Shown one piece after another: positions 8,215-17,346 of a stretch of DNA of 64,000 nt. The position numbers and the translations under genes were made by a program. Every line of letters begins with the position of its first letter. Within the stretch, counting starts at the first letter, position 1. Below the pieces are notes generated by a model. The model was not told the origin of the DNA, searched no databases, and saw only the letters and a list, made by a program, of their open reading frames with translations. The stretch lies in contig CP119326.1 in NCBI GenBank assembly GCA_029202665.1, forward strand, positions 1,674,001 through 1,738,000. Reading direction: 5' to 3'. Source of the DNA: Candidatus Brevundimonas colombiensis (GTDB lineage Bacteria; Pseudomonadota; Alphaproteobacteria; Caulobacterales; Caulobacteraceae).

Positions 8215-9723
8215 CTAAGTCGCCGACTTTCGCCGAGGCAGCGTCGTCAGAATAAGGGCTGCGGCGACGCCCAGCAGCGCCAGTTGCACGCCCCAGGCGG
8301 CGGGATCGGCGTAGACGCCGCCGTAGCGGATCAGATGAAGGCCGACGGTCGCCGCGATCAAGGCCGCCGAGGCGCGGCGCAGCAGGCGCGACAGTCGCGC
8401 GGGCTCGAACGCCAACGAGGCGGCGATCGTGACCAGGGTGACGGCGGCCCAAACGGCGACCGCGACGGCATCGCTCGCCCCCAGTCGGCCCGCCTCCAGT
8501 CCGATCGTCGCCAGGGCCGAGGCGGCGAAGGCCAGAGGCTGGCTCCAGACCGTGCCGATCCACAGGCGTTCCCAACGCGGCGCCGGTCGGCCCTTGTCGC
8601 GACGCCGCGCCAGCCAGATGGCGACGCCGCTGGCCGTGACCGAGGTCAGGGCCAGGCCGAGCAGGCCATAGGCCAGTTTGATGACGATGCCGCCGTACCA
8701 GCCGAAATGCAGAGGGCCCAGCGATCTCTGGATCTTCTCGCCCAGAACAGGCTTGTCGCGTTTGACCCCGCCGAGCGTCTGGCCCCGACCGTCGAAATAA
8801 TAGGTCTGTCCCGAAACCAGGGTGTTGGGCGTGGCGACATTGACCATCACGGCCTGTCCGCGCTCGGTCGGGTGCTCAAGGCCGACGAAGGTGGGGCGGG
8901 AGCCGGGCGCCAGTCTCTGGGTGGCCTCCATCGCTGCGACCAGGTCGGGCAGGGCGGCGGCCGGGCGCGGGTCATCGACGATCGGCGGCAGGAACAGGGC
9001 ATAGGCCTTTGAGGTGTCGCCCTGGAACATGGCCATGGCCAGCACGCCGACGATGAGGGTGGTCAGACCCAGCAGCGCGCCGGTCAGGGACACGATCACA
9101 TGGAAGGGCAGGGCCCAGACGCCGAGCCGGTTGTGAATGTCGGCCTCCTGCAGGCGTTTTGAACCGCCCCAGCGCAGGTGGAAGGCGTCCTTGAACACCC
9201 GCGGGTGGGCCAGAACCCCGGAGATCAGCGACGACAGCAGCGCCACCCCGGTCAGGCCGACCACGAACATGCCCCAGGTCTGGGGCAGGTGCAGATGGAT
9301 GTGAAGCCGCGTCATGAACTCGGTCCAGACCGCTTCACCCCCTTCGACCAACTGGCCCGAGGCGTTCGCCAGATAGGTGTGACGCTGGCCGTGCGCGTCC
9401 GTCATGACCGACAGGCGCGGCAGGTCGGGCGTCGGCAGGGTGATGTAGATATGTTCGACGTCCGCCCCGGCGTGTTTCAGCGCCTCCTGCATCACCGTCT
9501 GGACCGCGCGGGGCGTGACCTGGACGAGGGCGGGGGCGTCGGCCTGTTCCCAGCGCTGGAACTCGCGCGCGAAAACGGCGACCGAGCCGGAGAAGCAGAC
9601 CAGATAGATCAGGGCCGCGAAGGCCAGGCCAAGGGCGGAGTGACCCGCAAGCACCGAGCGCACGAAACCGGCGGGAACCTTGGGCCAGATCGGCTTGCCG
9701 GGCTTCCGGGGCGTATCGGTCAT
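8215..9723 (-). CDS. PepSY-associated transmembrane protein (iron-regulated membrane protein)
   Basis: The 502-residue product has the layout of the PepSY-TM family: a helix near residues 18-42 (AGHSALGLAFAALIYLVC), a long periplasmic region, and further helices around 190-215, 235-265 and 370-500. Family members accompany siderophore receptors and are often thought to reduce or process ferric siderophores at the inner membrane; some are ferric reductases. The ATG at 9723 (MTDTPRKPGKP) overlaps the stop of the preceding gene (ATGA); a longer frame upstream overlaps that gene and is not used. The position behind a receptor with a Fur-like site supports an iron role. Confidence 0.82.
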   Translation of the reverse strand: MTDTPRKPGKPIWPKVPAGFVRSVLAGHSALGLAFAALIYLVCFSGSVAVFAREFQRWEQADAPALVQVTPRAVQTVMQEALKHAGADVEHIYITLPTPDLPRLSVMTDAHGQRHTYLANASGQLVEGGEAVWTEFMTRLHIHLHLPQTWGMFVVGLTGVALLSSLISGVLAHPRVFKDAFHLRWGGSKRLQEADIHNRLGVWALPFHVIVSLTGALLGLTTLIVGVLAMAMFQGDTSKAYALFLPPIVDDPRPAAALPDLVAAMEATQRLAPGSRPTFVGLEHPTERGQAVMVNVATPNTLVSGQTYYFDGRGQTLGGVKRDKPVLGEKIQRSLGPLHFGWYGGIVIKLAYGLLGLALTSVTASGVAIWLARRRDKGRPAPRWERLWIGTVWSQPLAFAASALATIGLEAGRLGASDAVAVAVWAAVTLVTIAASLAFEPARLSRLLRRASAALIAATVGLHLIRYGGVYADPAAWGVQLALLGVAAALILTTLPRRKSAT

Positions 9724-10301
9724 CACGAGAAGCCCTTCAGAACGGCGGCGGTGAAAGTCGCCACGGCGACGCCGATCAGGACGGCGGTGGCGCGCAGAAT
9801 CTTGTCGTCCGCCAGCGTCCAGGCCATGGCCCCGCCCCACAGCACGGGCACCATCAGCCCGCCGAGGATCAACCGCGTCTGGGCGGCGCCGGGACAGAAG
9901 GCGACGAAGGCGATGGCCATGCCCATGGCCGCGATCATGCCCAGCGGTCCCGCCAGCAGGGCGCGTAACCAGCCGCGCCAGGCCTTGGACACCCGATCAG
10001 ACGGTTCCGGCGCCAGGCCCCGCTCGGCGCGCTCGCGGGCGGCGCGGACCTGTACGCCCCTGGCCACGATGGCGAGGGCCGCGACCGAAACAAGCGTCCA
10101 GGCGATGAACGGGCCTCGCGCCCCGCCCAGGACCAGGGCGGAGAACAGGGTGGCGACGGCCACGGCGGACCAGCCGGCGATGATCCAGCCGGGCCGCGAG
10201 GCCGTGCGGTCGTTCCACGCGCGCCGCAGAAGCTGCGCGGCGCACAGCGCCCCGGCCAGCACGGGAACGGTCCACAGGGTCGTCGTCAGCTCCGGGCTCA
10301 C
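9723..10301 (-). CDS. Small multi-pass membrane protein of the receptor/PepSY operon
   Basis: A 192-residue protein with about six hydrophobic segments and no soluble domain. I do not recognise a named family with confidence; small DUF3649/DUF3325-like membrane proteins hold the same place in other TonB-receptor/PepSY operons. The start is a GTG (10299-10301) overlapping the receptor stop TGA (GTGA), and its own stop overlaps the PepSY start (ATGA), so all three genes are coupled. An accessory role in ferric-siderophore handling is inferred from the operon only. Confidence 0.72.
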   Translation of the reverse strand: MSPELTTTLWTVPVLAGALCAAQLLRRAWNDRTASRPGWIIAGWSAVAVATLFSALVLGGARGPFIAWTLVSVAALAIVARGVQVRAARERAERGLAPEPSDRVSKAWRGWLRALLAGPLGMIAAMGMAIAFVAFCPGAAQTRLILGGLMVPVLWGGAMAWTLADDKILRATAVLIGVAVATFTAAVLKGFS

Positions 10302-12580
10302 CAGCGGGCCTGAAGCATCAGGCCCACGACGCGCGGGTCGCCCAGCACCGCCTGGTTCGTCGATGATCGGTCATAGCTGAGATACTGCTCGTCCAGCAGG
10401 TTCTTGCCATAGACATAGGCGCCCCACCGTTCGGTTTCATAGCCGAAGCGCCCGTTGACCAGGGTGCGTGCGGCCACCCGGCTGCCCGGCTGGTAGATGC
10501 CGGTCTCGGTGAAGACCTCCGAGCGGTAGTTGGCGTTCAGATTGGCCACGAAGCCCGAACGCCAGCGATAGTCGCCGCCCACCGCTAGGGTCCAGCGGGG
10601 GGCATAGGCGAACTCCGTGCCCGACAGATCGCTGGCCGTCCCGTTCGTCTGGGACACGAACTCATCGAACTTGGTGCGGGAATAGCCGGCGGAGGCATAG
10701 ACCTGAAGCGCCGAGGACAGCCGGTGGGTCGCCTCCAGTTCGAAGCCGTAAAGGTGCGACTTTCCGGCGTTGACCGTGTGATAGTCATACAGGTTCAGAC
10801 CGAAGTTGACCGCCACCTGCTGATCTTTCCAGTCGATGTAATAGGCGTTGGCGTTGACGGTCAGGGCGCCGTCCAGCCACGACGAACGCAACGACGCCTC
10901 ATAGTTCCAAGTGTATTCGGGGTCATAGGCGACGACCTGAGAGCGCGCCACATTGGCGCTGGACCCGCCCGAGCGATAGCCCCGCTGGACGACGAAGCCC
11001 GCCGTCATGTCCGGCGTCAGCTTATAGAGCACGCCCAGCTTGGGCAGGAAGGCGTCGAAGTCGCGCGTCTCCTCGGGCGTGTTGGAGTTGGCCTGACCCA
11101 CGATGCTCGCCACGCCCGCGTTGATGCCCCTGATTATGGCGTTCTCCAGCGTCCCGGCGGGGGCGAAGGCGTCCGGATCGGGATAGACGCCGGCGAACAG
11201 GGCGGTCTGCGTGACCTGGACAGTGTTCTCTTCATGGTCCCAGCGGAAGCCGCCGACCAGCGAAAGGCGGTCGTTCAGCGACCATTCCCCGTCGCCGAAC
11301 AGGGCGTAGGTCGTCACCTGAACGGGATACTGAGCCGCATAATCGACCGGAATGGCCGGCAGCGCGCTGACATAGTTTCCCGCAATCCTTTTCGCGTCGT
11401 CGGTGGACACTCTGCCCTGAAGCAGGGCCAAGATCGTGCTGACCGGGGTCGGTACGAAGGCGCGGCTGCCGGAATCGCGCTTCTGATCGCGGTCGAAATA
11501 GAAGGCGCCGATCAGGCCGTGCGCGCGCGACCCGCGATAGTTCAGCCGCACCTCCTGCGTCAGGGTGGTGTAGTCATAGTCGTTGAAGCCATAGCCCAGA
11601 TTGGCGGCCGTGGCGTCGCTGTCGAACTGCTGGAACTGTTTGACGTCGCTCCACGATGTGGCGCTGGACAGGGTCAGAGAGGGCGACAGGGCCTGGGTCA
11701 GCTCCAGCGTCGTCACGTCCGTCTCGATATGGCTGCTGTCCGGCGTGTTCGAAAAGGCCCGGCGGTTCTTGTAGAAGTTCGGCACGTCGGTATTGGCGTA
11801 AACGAACAGATAGCCGCCGTCGCTTTCATAGTGGGTGTAGCCCAGCCGCGCCTCAAAGCCCGGCAGGGTCTTGGGCGTCCACAGCAGGCGGGCGCGCACC
11901 GTCAGCTTGTCGATCGGGTCTTCCGGGGCGTCGCGTGTTTCGTTGTGAACGAAGCCGTCGCCGTCCCGCTTCTCGGCCGATATGCGGAACGCCAGTTCGT
12001 CCTTGATCAGCGGCCCGCCGCCGGCGACCGCAAAAGCGGTCTCCTTCGGATCGGCGATGATGGCCCGCGCGCGCAGGTCCCAGTCAAACCCCGGCTCGAC
12101 CGTGCGGATCACCACCGAGCCAGCCAGGGCGTTCAGGCCCTGCAGCGTGGATTGGGGACCCCGGAAGATCTCGATCTGGCGCACGTCCCAGGCGTCGGTC
12201 GGACCAGAAAAGGTCAGGGTGGGCGGCATGGGCGCGCCGTCCACATAGATGGTCGCCAGGGCTGCGTCCCCGCCGCCCGACACGCCCTGATTTCCGATGC
12301 CGCGAATGGTGAAACCCGCGTGGCCAAAGGTTTCGGTCAGGTTCGCCGTCCGCTCGAACACCTCGCCCAGGGTCTGGATGGCCTCGCGTTCGATGCGGCG
12401 CGCGGTGGTGACACCCACGCTGGTCGGCGTGTCCTGAAGCGCGCGATCGGTTTTTTCGCCGGTGACGATGATCTCTTCCAGCGCGGTCGCCTCGGACTGC
12501 GACTGTGCGCTAGCGGAACCCGCTGTCAGAAGAGCCGCCAGCCCAACGCCGGCCAGCAGTAACCCTTGATTGCCTGACAT
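10298..12580 (-). CDS. TonB-dependent receptor, probable siderophore type
   Basis: This 760-residue receptor has a signal peptide ending near residue 25 (GSASAQS), a TonB-box-like EEIIVTGEK, a plug with ETFGHAGFTIRGIGNQG and RQIEIFRGPQSTLQG signatures, and a barrel ending in LQARW. It belongs to the broad FecA/IutA-like group in Proteobacteria. It heads a three-gene operon with a small membrane protein and a PepSY protein, and a Fur-box-like sequence lies 29-47 bases upstream of its start. Together these suggest iron-siderophore uptake under iron control. The specific ligand cannot be read from the sequence. Confidence 0.88.
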   Translation of the reverse strand: MSGNQGLLLAGVGLAALLTAGSASAQSQSEATALEEIIVTGEKTDRALQDTPTSVGVTTARRIEREAIQTLGEVFERTANLTETFGHAGFTIRGIGNQGVSGGGDAALATIYVDGAPMPPTLTFSGPTDAWDVRQIEIFRGPQSTLQGLNALAGSVVIRTVEPGFDWDLRARAIIADPKETAFAVAGGGPLIKDELAFRISAEKRDGDGFVHNETRDAPEDPIDKLTVRARLLWTPKTLPGFEARLGYTHYESDGGYLFVYANTDVPNFYKNRRAFSNTPDSSHIETDVTTLELTQALSPSLTLSSATSWSDVKQFQQFDSDATAANLGYGFNDYDYTTLTQEVRLNYRGSRAHGLIGAFYFDRDQKRDSGSRAFVPTPVSTILALLQGRVSTDDAKRIAGNYVSALPAIPVDYAAQYPVQVTTYALFGDGEWSLNDRLSLVGGFRWDHEENTVQVTQTALFAGVYPDPDAFAPAGTLENAIIRGINAGVASIVGQANSNTPEETRDFDAFLPKLGVLYKLTPDMTAGFVVQRGYRSGGSSANVARSQVVAYDPEYTWNYEASLRSSWLDGALTVNANAYYIDWKDQQVAVNFGLNLYDYHTVNAGKSHLYGFELEATHRLSSALQVYASAGYSRTKFDEFVSQTNGTASDLSGTEFAYAPRWTLAVGGDYRWRSGFVANLNANYRSEVFTETGIYQPGSRVAARTLVNGRFGYETERWGAYVYGKNLLDEQYLSYDRSSTNQAVLGDPRVVGLMLQARW

Positions 12581-12608
12581 GACGCCCCTCCGCGAATGAC
12601 TGGAGCGG

Positions 12609-12627
12609 GCTAATGAGAATAGTTTTG
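12609..12627 (-). promoter_or_regulatory. Fur-box-like site
   Basis: The 19 bases match 13 of 19 positions of the classical Fur consensus (two GATAAT hexamers and a reverse one). The site lies just upstream of the receptor start at 12580, in an AT-rich pocket that stands out from the GC-rich surroundings. The remaining bases to 12835 hold no gene and should contain the end of the tonB transcript. Confidence 0.5.
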
Positions 12628-12835
12628 CAAGTCAATCGCATTTTCCTGTCCTCGCCCATCGCCATAATGATAGGGGATCGGTCATGAACCGCGTCGGATG
12701 GGTATTGCGAGGCTAGCATGGGCGAGGAACCCGGAACACTTTCGCACGCATTCGACGCCGGGCGCCGCCTGCCGGTTTGCCTTTTCGTGTTTTTGACACC
12801 GCGAATGAGGTTTCGAGGCGGACTATCGATGGGGC

Positions 12836-13576
12836 CTAAGCTTTGCGACGATAGTCGATGCGCACGAAGAATGTCCGCGTGCGCCAGTCGGCGGTTCTGG
12901 GCGCGCGCGGGAAGGGCGTGGCGTTTCGGATCGCGTCAAGCGCCAGGGCGTCCAGGCCCGGATCGCCGCTGGTGGCGAATACGGCGCTGTCATCGACGCC
13001 GCCCCTACGGTTCAGAACAAAGCGAATGGTGGCGACGCCCGTGCTTCGTCCGGCCGCACGACCCTTGTGCGCCTCGACCCAGGCGATCACGCGGGCGGCG
13101 TAACGATCCTCGTCCGGGGTGGCGGTCGCGCCCAGGGTGCGGGCGCCGCCGCCCTGCGTCCGGCCGGCGCGGGAGGGGGCGATGTCGCTGTTCCAGGTCA
13201 AGCTAGGCACGTCGGGCGCGATGCTGGCGACGGATGATGTCGGCGGTTGTGCGACATACCGGGGCGCCGGGTCTGGAGACACGGACACCATTTCGGGCGC
13301 CAAGGGATGCAGGAGCGGCTGGCGGGGTTTGGGCTGGGGCGCAGGCCGTTTCGACGAAGCGGCCGGGGCGGGGCGCGCGACCTGGCTGGCGGCTGAAGAC
13401 GTGTCATCGAAGCGGGGCGAAGGCTCCAGCGTCAGATTGACGACCGGCGCGCCCCCTTGCGTTTGCAGGGCCGGGTGTTCGGGCGGCAGGTTCGCCAGAA
13501 ACAGGGCCGCGTGGGCGGCCGTCACCGACAGAACGACAAAACCCCGCAGCGGAATCTGGAGGGTATGTCCGCGCAT
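12836..13576 (-). CDS. tonB: TonB energy transducer
   Basis: A 246-residue TonB-family protein: an N-terminal membrane anchor at about 12-32, a Pro-rich periplasmic spacer with Pro-Lys/Pro-Ala runs (about 60-110), and a C-terminal TonB domain (about 155-246) with the family pattern GVATIRFVLNRRGGV ... ALDAIRNATPFPRAP. It carries energy from ExbB/ExbD to receptors in the outer membrane. It is transcribed away from the receptor gene at 13678, with a Fur-like palindrome between them, so it may be a dedicated TonB for that receptor. No exbB/exbD lie beside it. Confidence 0.88.
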   Translation of the reverse strand: MRGHTLQIPLRGFVVLSVTAAHAALFLANLPPEHPALQTQGGAPVVNLTLEPSPRFDDTSSAASQVARPAPAASSKRPAPQPKPRQPLLHPLAPEMVSVSPDPAPRYVAQPPTSSVASIAPDVPSLTWNSDIAPSRAGRTQGGGARTLGATATPDEDRYAARVIAWVEAHKGRAAGRSTGVATIRFVLNRRGGVDDSAVFATSGDPGLDALALDAIRNATPFPRAPRTADWRTRTFFVRIDYRRKA

Positions 13577-13606
13577 GCGGTCCCCCTAAGGGATGGGGAC
13601 ATGATA

Positions 13607-13627
13607 TGCAATTGCGAATCGCTTGCA
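13607..13627. promoter_or_regulatory. Fur-like palindrome between divergent tonB and receptor genes
   Basis: Outer arms TGCAA and TTGCA flank an 11-base core that contains GCGA-A-TCGC, in an AT-rich patch 31 bases from tonB and 51 bases from the receptor start. TTGCGAAT-type repeats are common in front of iron-regulated receptors in alphaproteobacteria, so Fur control of both genes is likely but not shown. Confidence 0.5.
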
Positions 13628-13677
13628 TTAATGAAGTCGCGCCGCTAAGCCGCCCGCCAGTTTTGGGAAGGGCCGCC

Positions 13678-16218
13678 ATGCGAACGTTTATTCTGCATAC
13701 CTCCAGTCTTGCCGCGATGATGGCGGCGATCGCGGTTCCGGCCGCTGCACAGGAGACCCAGATTCCAACGGTGGTGGTCGAGGCGGACGAGAAGGCGGCC
13801 CCGGTCTATCGCTTCGGGGACCCCGTGGATTCGGGAACCACGAAGATCGATCGTGGCTCGGTCGAGAGCCGTGCGCCAGGATCAGGCGATGTCAACGAGG
13901 TGCTGAAGGCGCTGCCGACCGTACAGTTCAGCAGCCGGCAGGGCCGCGCCACACGGACTGAACTGCAGGACTTGAGGCCCGAGAATCTGTCGATCTCGGG
14001 CGGGTCGATCTATGAGAACCTGTTCGTCATCGACGGCGTGGGCGTGAACTCGCGCCTGGACGTGTCGGGCACGAATCCGCAGCATTATATCGATGGCAAT
14101 ACTGCGGCGTCGGCCCAGACGGTGTGGGTGGACTCCAATCTGGTGGAATCGCTGACCTTGCGCGATTCCAACGTGTCGGCGCGATACAGCCAGTTCACCG
14201 GCGGCGTGCTGGAGATCGCGACGCGCAGACCAGGGCGACGCTTCGGGGCGGAGACCTATTATGGCGAGACCAGTCCGGGGCTCGCGGAGTTTCGGGTGTC
14301 GGATCGCGTTCGGGACGCGATCACAGGGCCGCTGCCGCAAGAGCCGGACTACGAGAAACATCGCTATGGCCTGACGATCGACATGCCGTTCGGAGATCGG
14401 GTCCGGACTTTGTTGGCCTACAACCTGTCCGATGTGACGGTGACCAACTATCGCGGGCCGAACTGGCTGAAGTACGGCGACTATGGCCTGACAAGCCGCA
14501 ACGAGACGGTGATGCTGAAGGCGGAGGCGGACCTGGGGGCGAACCTGCTGCTGACGTCGCAGTTCGTCTGGAGTCCATATGAGAGCCGCTCGTCGCACGC
14601 CAACGGGATCGACAACTATGTGACCCTGAACGGCGGCGGCTTCACCGGCAAGATGGGGCTGGAAGGGCGGCTGGGCGTGGGGCGCTGGGAGCTGCAACTC
14701 AGCCACGCCTTCTCGAACAACGACCGTGACAGCGATCATCCCGGAACGGTGAATGTGAACACCGGCGGCGGGTCGGGCATCGACTGGTGCTCGGGAAGCA
14801 GCTGTTCGTTGGGCGGGCCGGGCATATTGGAGCAGAGCCAGAGCGAGACCGGTCTGGAGGGTCGGTGGGCGCAGCCGTTGCTGGGAGGCGCGCTGAGCGC
14901 CGGATTCCAACTCGCCTACATCGAAGGGGAAAAGGGGCAGCCCTACAGCGCCGCCTATCGTCACGTCAGCACGAAGGATTATCCGGTCATCCCGAACGAG
15001 ATCAATCCGAACACCGTCTGCGCCGATCCGGCGGAGGAGGCGGCGGGCACCTGCGTGACCGGGCGCTACGCCCTGGCCCAACGCAACGACGCGACGGCCT
15101 TCCACACCAAGAGGGATCTGACCAGCACGGGACTGTGGGCCGAGTACGAGACGGACTTGCGCGGATTCATGGTTCGGGCCGGGCTGCGCTACGACTACGA
15201 GACCTTCCTGGGCAACCACAATCTGGCGCCCCGCCTGTCGATCAGCCGGGATCTGCCGTGGAACCTGAACCTGACGGTCGGGGCGAACCGGTATTACGGC
15301 CGCAGCTTCCTGGGTTACGCCCTGCGCGAGGACTATCCCGGCAACCGCATCTATCAACGCCGACCGACCATCGTGGGGACGCAGCGGATCTGGTCGAACA
15401 CCTGGTATCTGACCAACCATTCCGAGACGGCGGGATATTCGAACGCCAATCTGGCGACGCCTTACTCGGACGAGCTGACGGCGGTGCTGACAGGACGCGT
15501 GCCGGTGATCGGCGGCGACTTCCGCCTGAAGGGGATCACGCGAAACGGCGAGGACCAGTTCGCCAGTTCACGCGCCACAAGTCAGGTCTATGACCGCGAG
15601 ACGGGCGGAACCTCGACGCGTCAAATCTATACGATCACCAATGACGGCTCGACCCGGTACAAGGGGCTGTCGCTGGAGTATGTCAGGCAACTTGGGGACC
15701 ATCACGCGATCACCTTCAGCGCCAATGTCTCCCACACCTCATCGTCCAACATCAGCTATTTCGACCTGGCGGACGACACTGAATACGATCAGACCCTAGT
15801 CTATTACCAAGGTGAGATCAGGCCGCTGCTTGAGGTGACGGCGGACAACCAACTGGCCGACTATGCGGCGCCGCTGATGTTGAACGCAGACTGGGGCGCC
15901 AACTGGTTCGGCGGACGGCTGCGGACGAATGTCAACGCACACTGGCGGGACGGCTTCGAGCGGATTGAAGACACGGGCGTCAACATCATGGTCGGGGGCG
16001 TGCGCTACGATGTGTTCGACACGGTGAAGTTCTCCTCCTCGTTCAGCGCCAATCTGTCCGCCTCGCTGGAGCTGGCGCGCACTTCGTGGGGCACGGCGCT
16101 GCTGGATGTTCGGGTCAACAACCTGTTCAACACTGTCCTGGAGCAGGATTACTCCAGCACGTCCCAACCGTATCAGATGGGGCGCAATACCTGGATTTCG
16201 CTGAAGTATCGGTATTGA
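13678..16218 (+). CDS. TonB-dependent receptor coupled to a di-haem peroxidase
   Basis: The 846-residue receptor starts at the ATG at 13678, chosen because a signal peptide follows (cleavage near PAAAQE); the upstream extension has none. It has a TonB-box-like IPTVVVEAD, a plug domain in which the usual IRG motif is degenerate ([19 protein letters not shown]), and a barrel ending in ISLKYRY. The peroxidase gene overlaps its stop codon, and tonB lies on the other side. This three-gene setting suggests import or surface processing of a compound that needs oxidation, perhaps a metallophore, as in methanobactin loci with MbnT and MbnH; that comparison is speculative. Confidence 0.85.
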   Translation: MRTFILHTSSLAAMMAAIAVPAAAQETQIPTVVVEADEKAAPVYRFGDPVDSGTTKIDRGSVESRAPGSGDVNEVLKALPTVQFSSRQGRATRTELQDLRPENLSISGGSIYENLFVIDGVGVNSRLDVSGTNPQHYIDGNTAASAQTVWVDSNLVESLTLRDSNVSARYSQFTGGVLEIATRRPGRRFGAETYYGETSPGLAEFRVSDRVRDAITGPLPQEPDYEKHRYGLTIDMPFGDRVRTLLAYNLSDVTVTNYRGPNWLKYGDYGLTSRNETVMLKAEADLGANLLLTSQFVWSPYESRSSHANGIDNYVTLNGGGFTGKMGLEGRLGVGRWELQLSHAFSNNDRDSDHPGTVNVNTGGGSGIDWCSGSSCSLGGPGILEQSQSETGLEGRWAQPLLGGALSAGFQLAYIEGEKGQPYSAAYRHVSTKDYPVIPNEINPNTVCADPAEEAAGTCVTGRYALAQRNDATAFHTKRDLTSTGLWAEYETDLRGFMVRAGLRYDYETFLGNHNLAPRLSISRDLPWNLNLTVGANRYYGRSFLGYALREDYPGNRIYQRRPTIVGTQRIWSNTWYLTNHSETAGYSNANLATPYSDELTAVLTGRVPVIGGDFRLKGITRNGEDQFASSRATSQVYDRETGGTSTRQIYTITNDGSTRYKGLSLEYVRQLGDHHAITFSANVSHTSSSNISYFDLADDTEYDQTLVYYQGEIRPLLEVTADNQLADYAAPLMLNADWGANWFGGRLRTNVNAHWRDGFERIEDTGVNIMVGGVRYDVFDTVKFSSSFSANLSASLELARTSWGTALLDVRVNNLFNTVLEQDYSSTSQPYQMGRNTWISLKYRY

Positions 16219-17315
16219 GCACCGCACGCGACAGTCTGATTGTTCTCGCCGCCACGGCCGTGATGTTCGCGGCGGCCGGGGCGGCGATGTCGCGCGTCCA
16301 GGCGCCGGCGACGATCAGCGAACTGCGCCTGGCCTATCAAGGCGCGCCCGAGACGTGGCCGCGGCCGACGCTGGAACCGGGCGCGAACTTCACGGAGTTC
16401 GGCCCCTTGCCGCCTGCGCCGTCTCCGCCGGACAATCCGACGACGCCGGAAAAGGTCGCTCTGGGCGCACGGCTTTTCGAGGATCCGAAGCTGTCGCGGT
16501 CGGGCCAGATCGCCTGCGGCTCCTGTCATCTGCAAGAGCTGGGCTTCGCCGACGGTCTGCGCACCTCGTTCGGTCATGACCGCCAGCGGGGCGCGCGCAA
16601 TGCGCCCTCTGTCGCAGTGTCGGCTTGGATGGACAGCCTGTTCTGGGACGGCCGAAGCACGACCCTGGAGGCGCAGAGCCTGCACCCCTTGGTCGATCCG
16701 TTGGAGATGGCGGGGTCGCTGGACGCTGTGCGCGGTCAGGTGGCGGCGGAGGCGGCCTATGGCCCGCTGTTCTCGGCCGCCTTTGGCGATCCCGAAGTGA
16801 CCATGCCGCGCGTCGCCCAGGCGCTGGCCGCCTTCCAGAGATCCCTGAAGCCGGCGGGCGGTCGCTGGCGCCGGTTCATAAATGGGGATCGCGCGGCGCT
16901 GACGGACCAGCAACTGCGCGGGCTTCACCTGTTCCGGACCAAGGCGGGGTGCGCCAACTGTCACAATGGTCCGTTGTTCACAGACCAGAAGTTCCACAAC
17001 CTGGGCCTTCACTTCTATGGGCGGGCGCTGGAAGATCTGGGGCGTTATCAGGTGACAGGCCAGCCCGAGGACGTCGGCGCGTTCCGCACCCCCAGCCTGC
17101 TCGGCGTGCGAAGGACTGCGCCCTATATGCACAATGGCCTGTTCAGCGAGCTGGACAATGTGCTGCGCTTCTACAATGCGGGCGGCGCCAACCCTCGCCC
17201 CCGGCCCGATCAAGCGGACGATCCGCTGTTTCCGAAAACCGATCGTCTGCTGCGCCGCCGTGATCTGACTGCGGACGAGCGTGAGGACGTGACGGCGTTC
17301 CTGGGAACGCTGTGA
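16215..17315 (+). CDS. Di-haem cytochrome c peroxidase / MauG-family protein
   Basis: This 366-residue periplasmic protein has two c-type haem motifs, CGSCH near residue 101 and CANCH near 246, and the family's PYMHNG segment near 303-308, whose Met305 is the usual axial ligand of the electron-transfer haem in bacterial CCP. MauG has Tyr at its own equivalent, so a CCP-like chemistry fits better, though substrate oxidation as in MbnH cannot be excluded. The start is a TTG at 16215 that overlaps the receptor stop (TTGA) and begins a signal-anchor ([17 protein letters not shown]); no other start is possible without running into the receptor. Translational coupling implies joint function with the receptor. 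Confidence 0.87.
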   Translation: MSTARDSLIVLAATAVMFAAAGAAMSRVQAPATISELRLAYQGAPETWPRPTLEPGANFTEFGPLPPAPSPPDNPTTPEKVALGARLFEDPKLSRSGQIACGSCHLQELGFADGLRTSFGHDRQRGARNAPSVAVSAWMDSLFWDGRSTTLEAQSLHPLVDPLEMAGSLDAVRGQVAAEAAYGPLFSAAFGDPEVTMPRVAQALAAFQRSLKPAGGRWRRFINGDRAALTDQQLRGLHLFRTKAGCANCHNGPLFTDQKFHNLGLHFYGRALEDLGRYQVTGQPEDVGAFRTPSLLGVRRTAPYMHNGLFSELDNVLRFYNAGGANPRPRPDQADDPLFPKTDRLLRRRDLTADEREDVTAFLGTL

Positions 17316-17346
17316 CGATCAACGGACATGGCGCCAGGCGTGAGCC

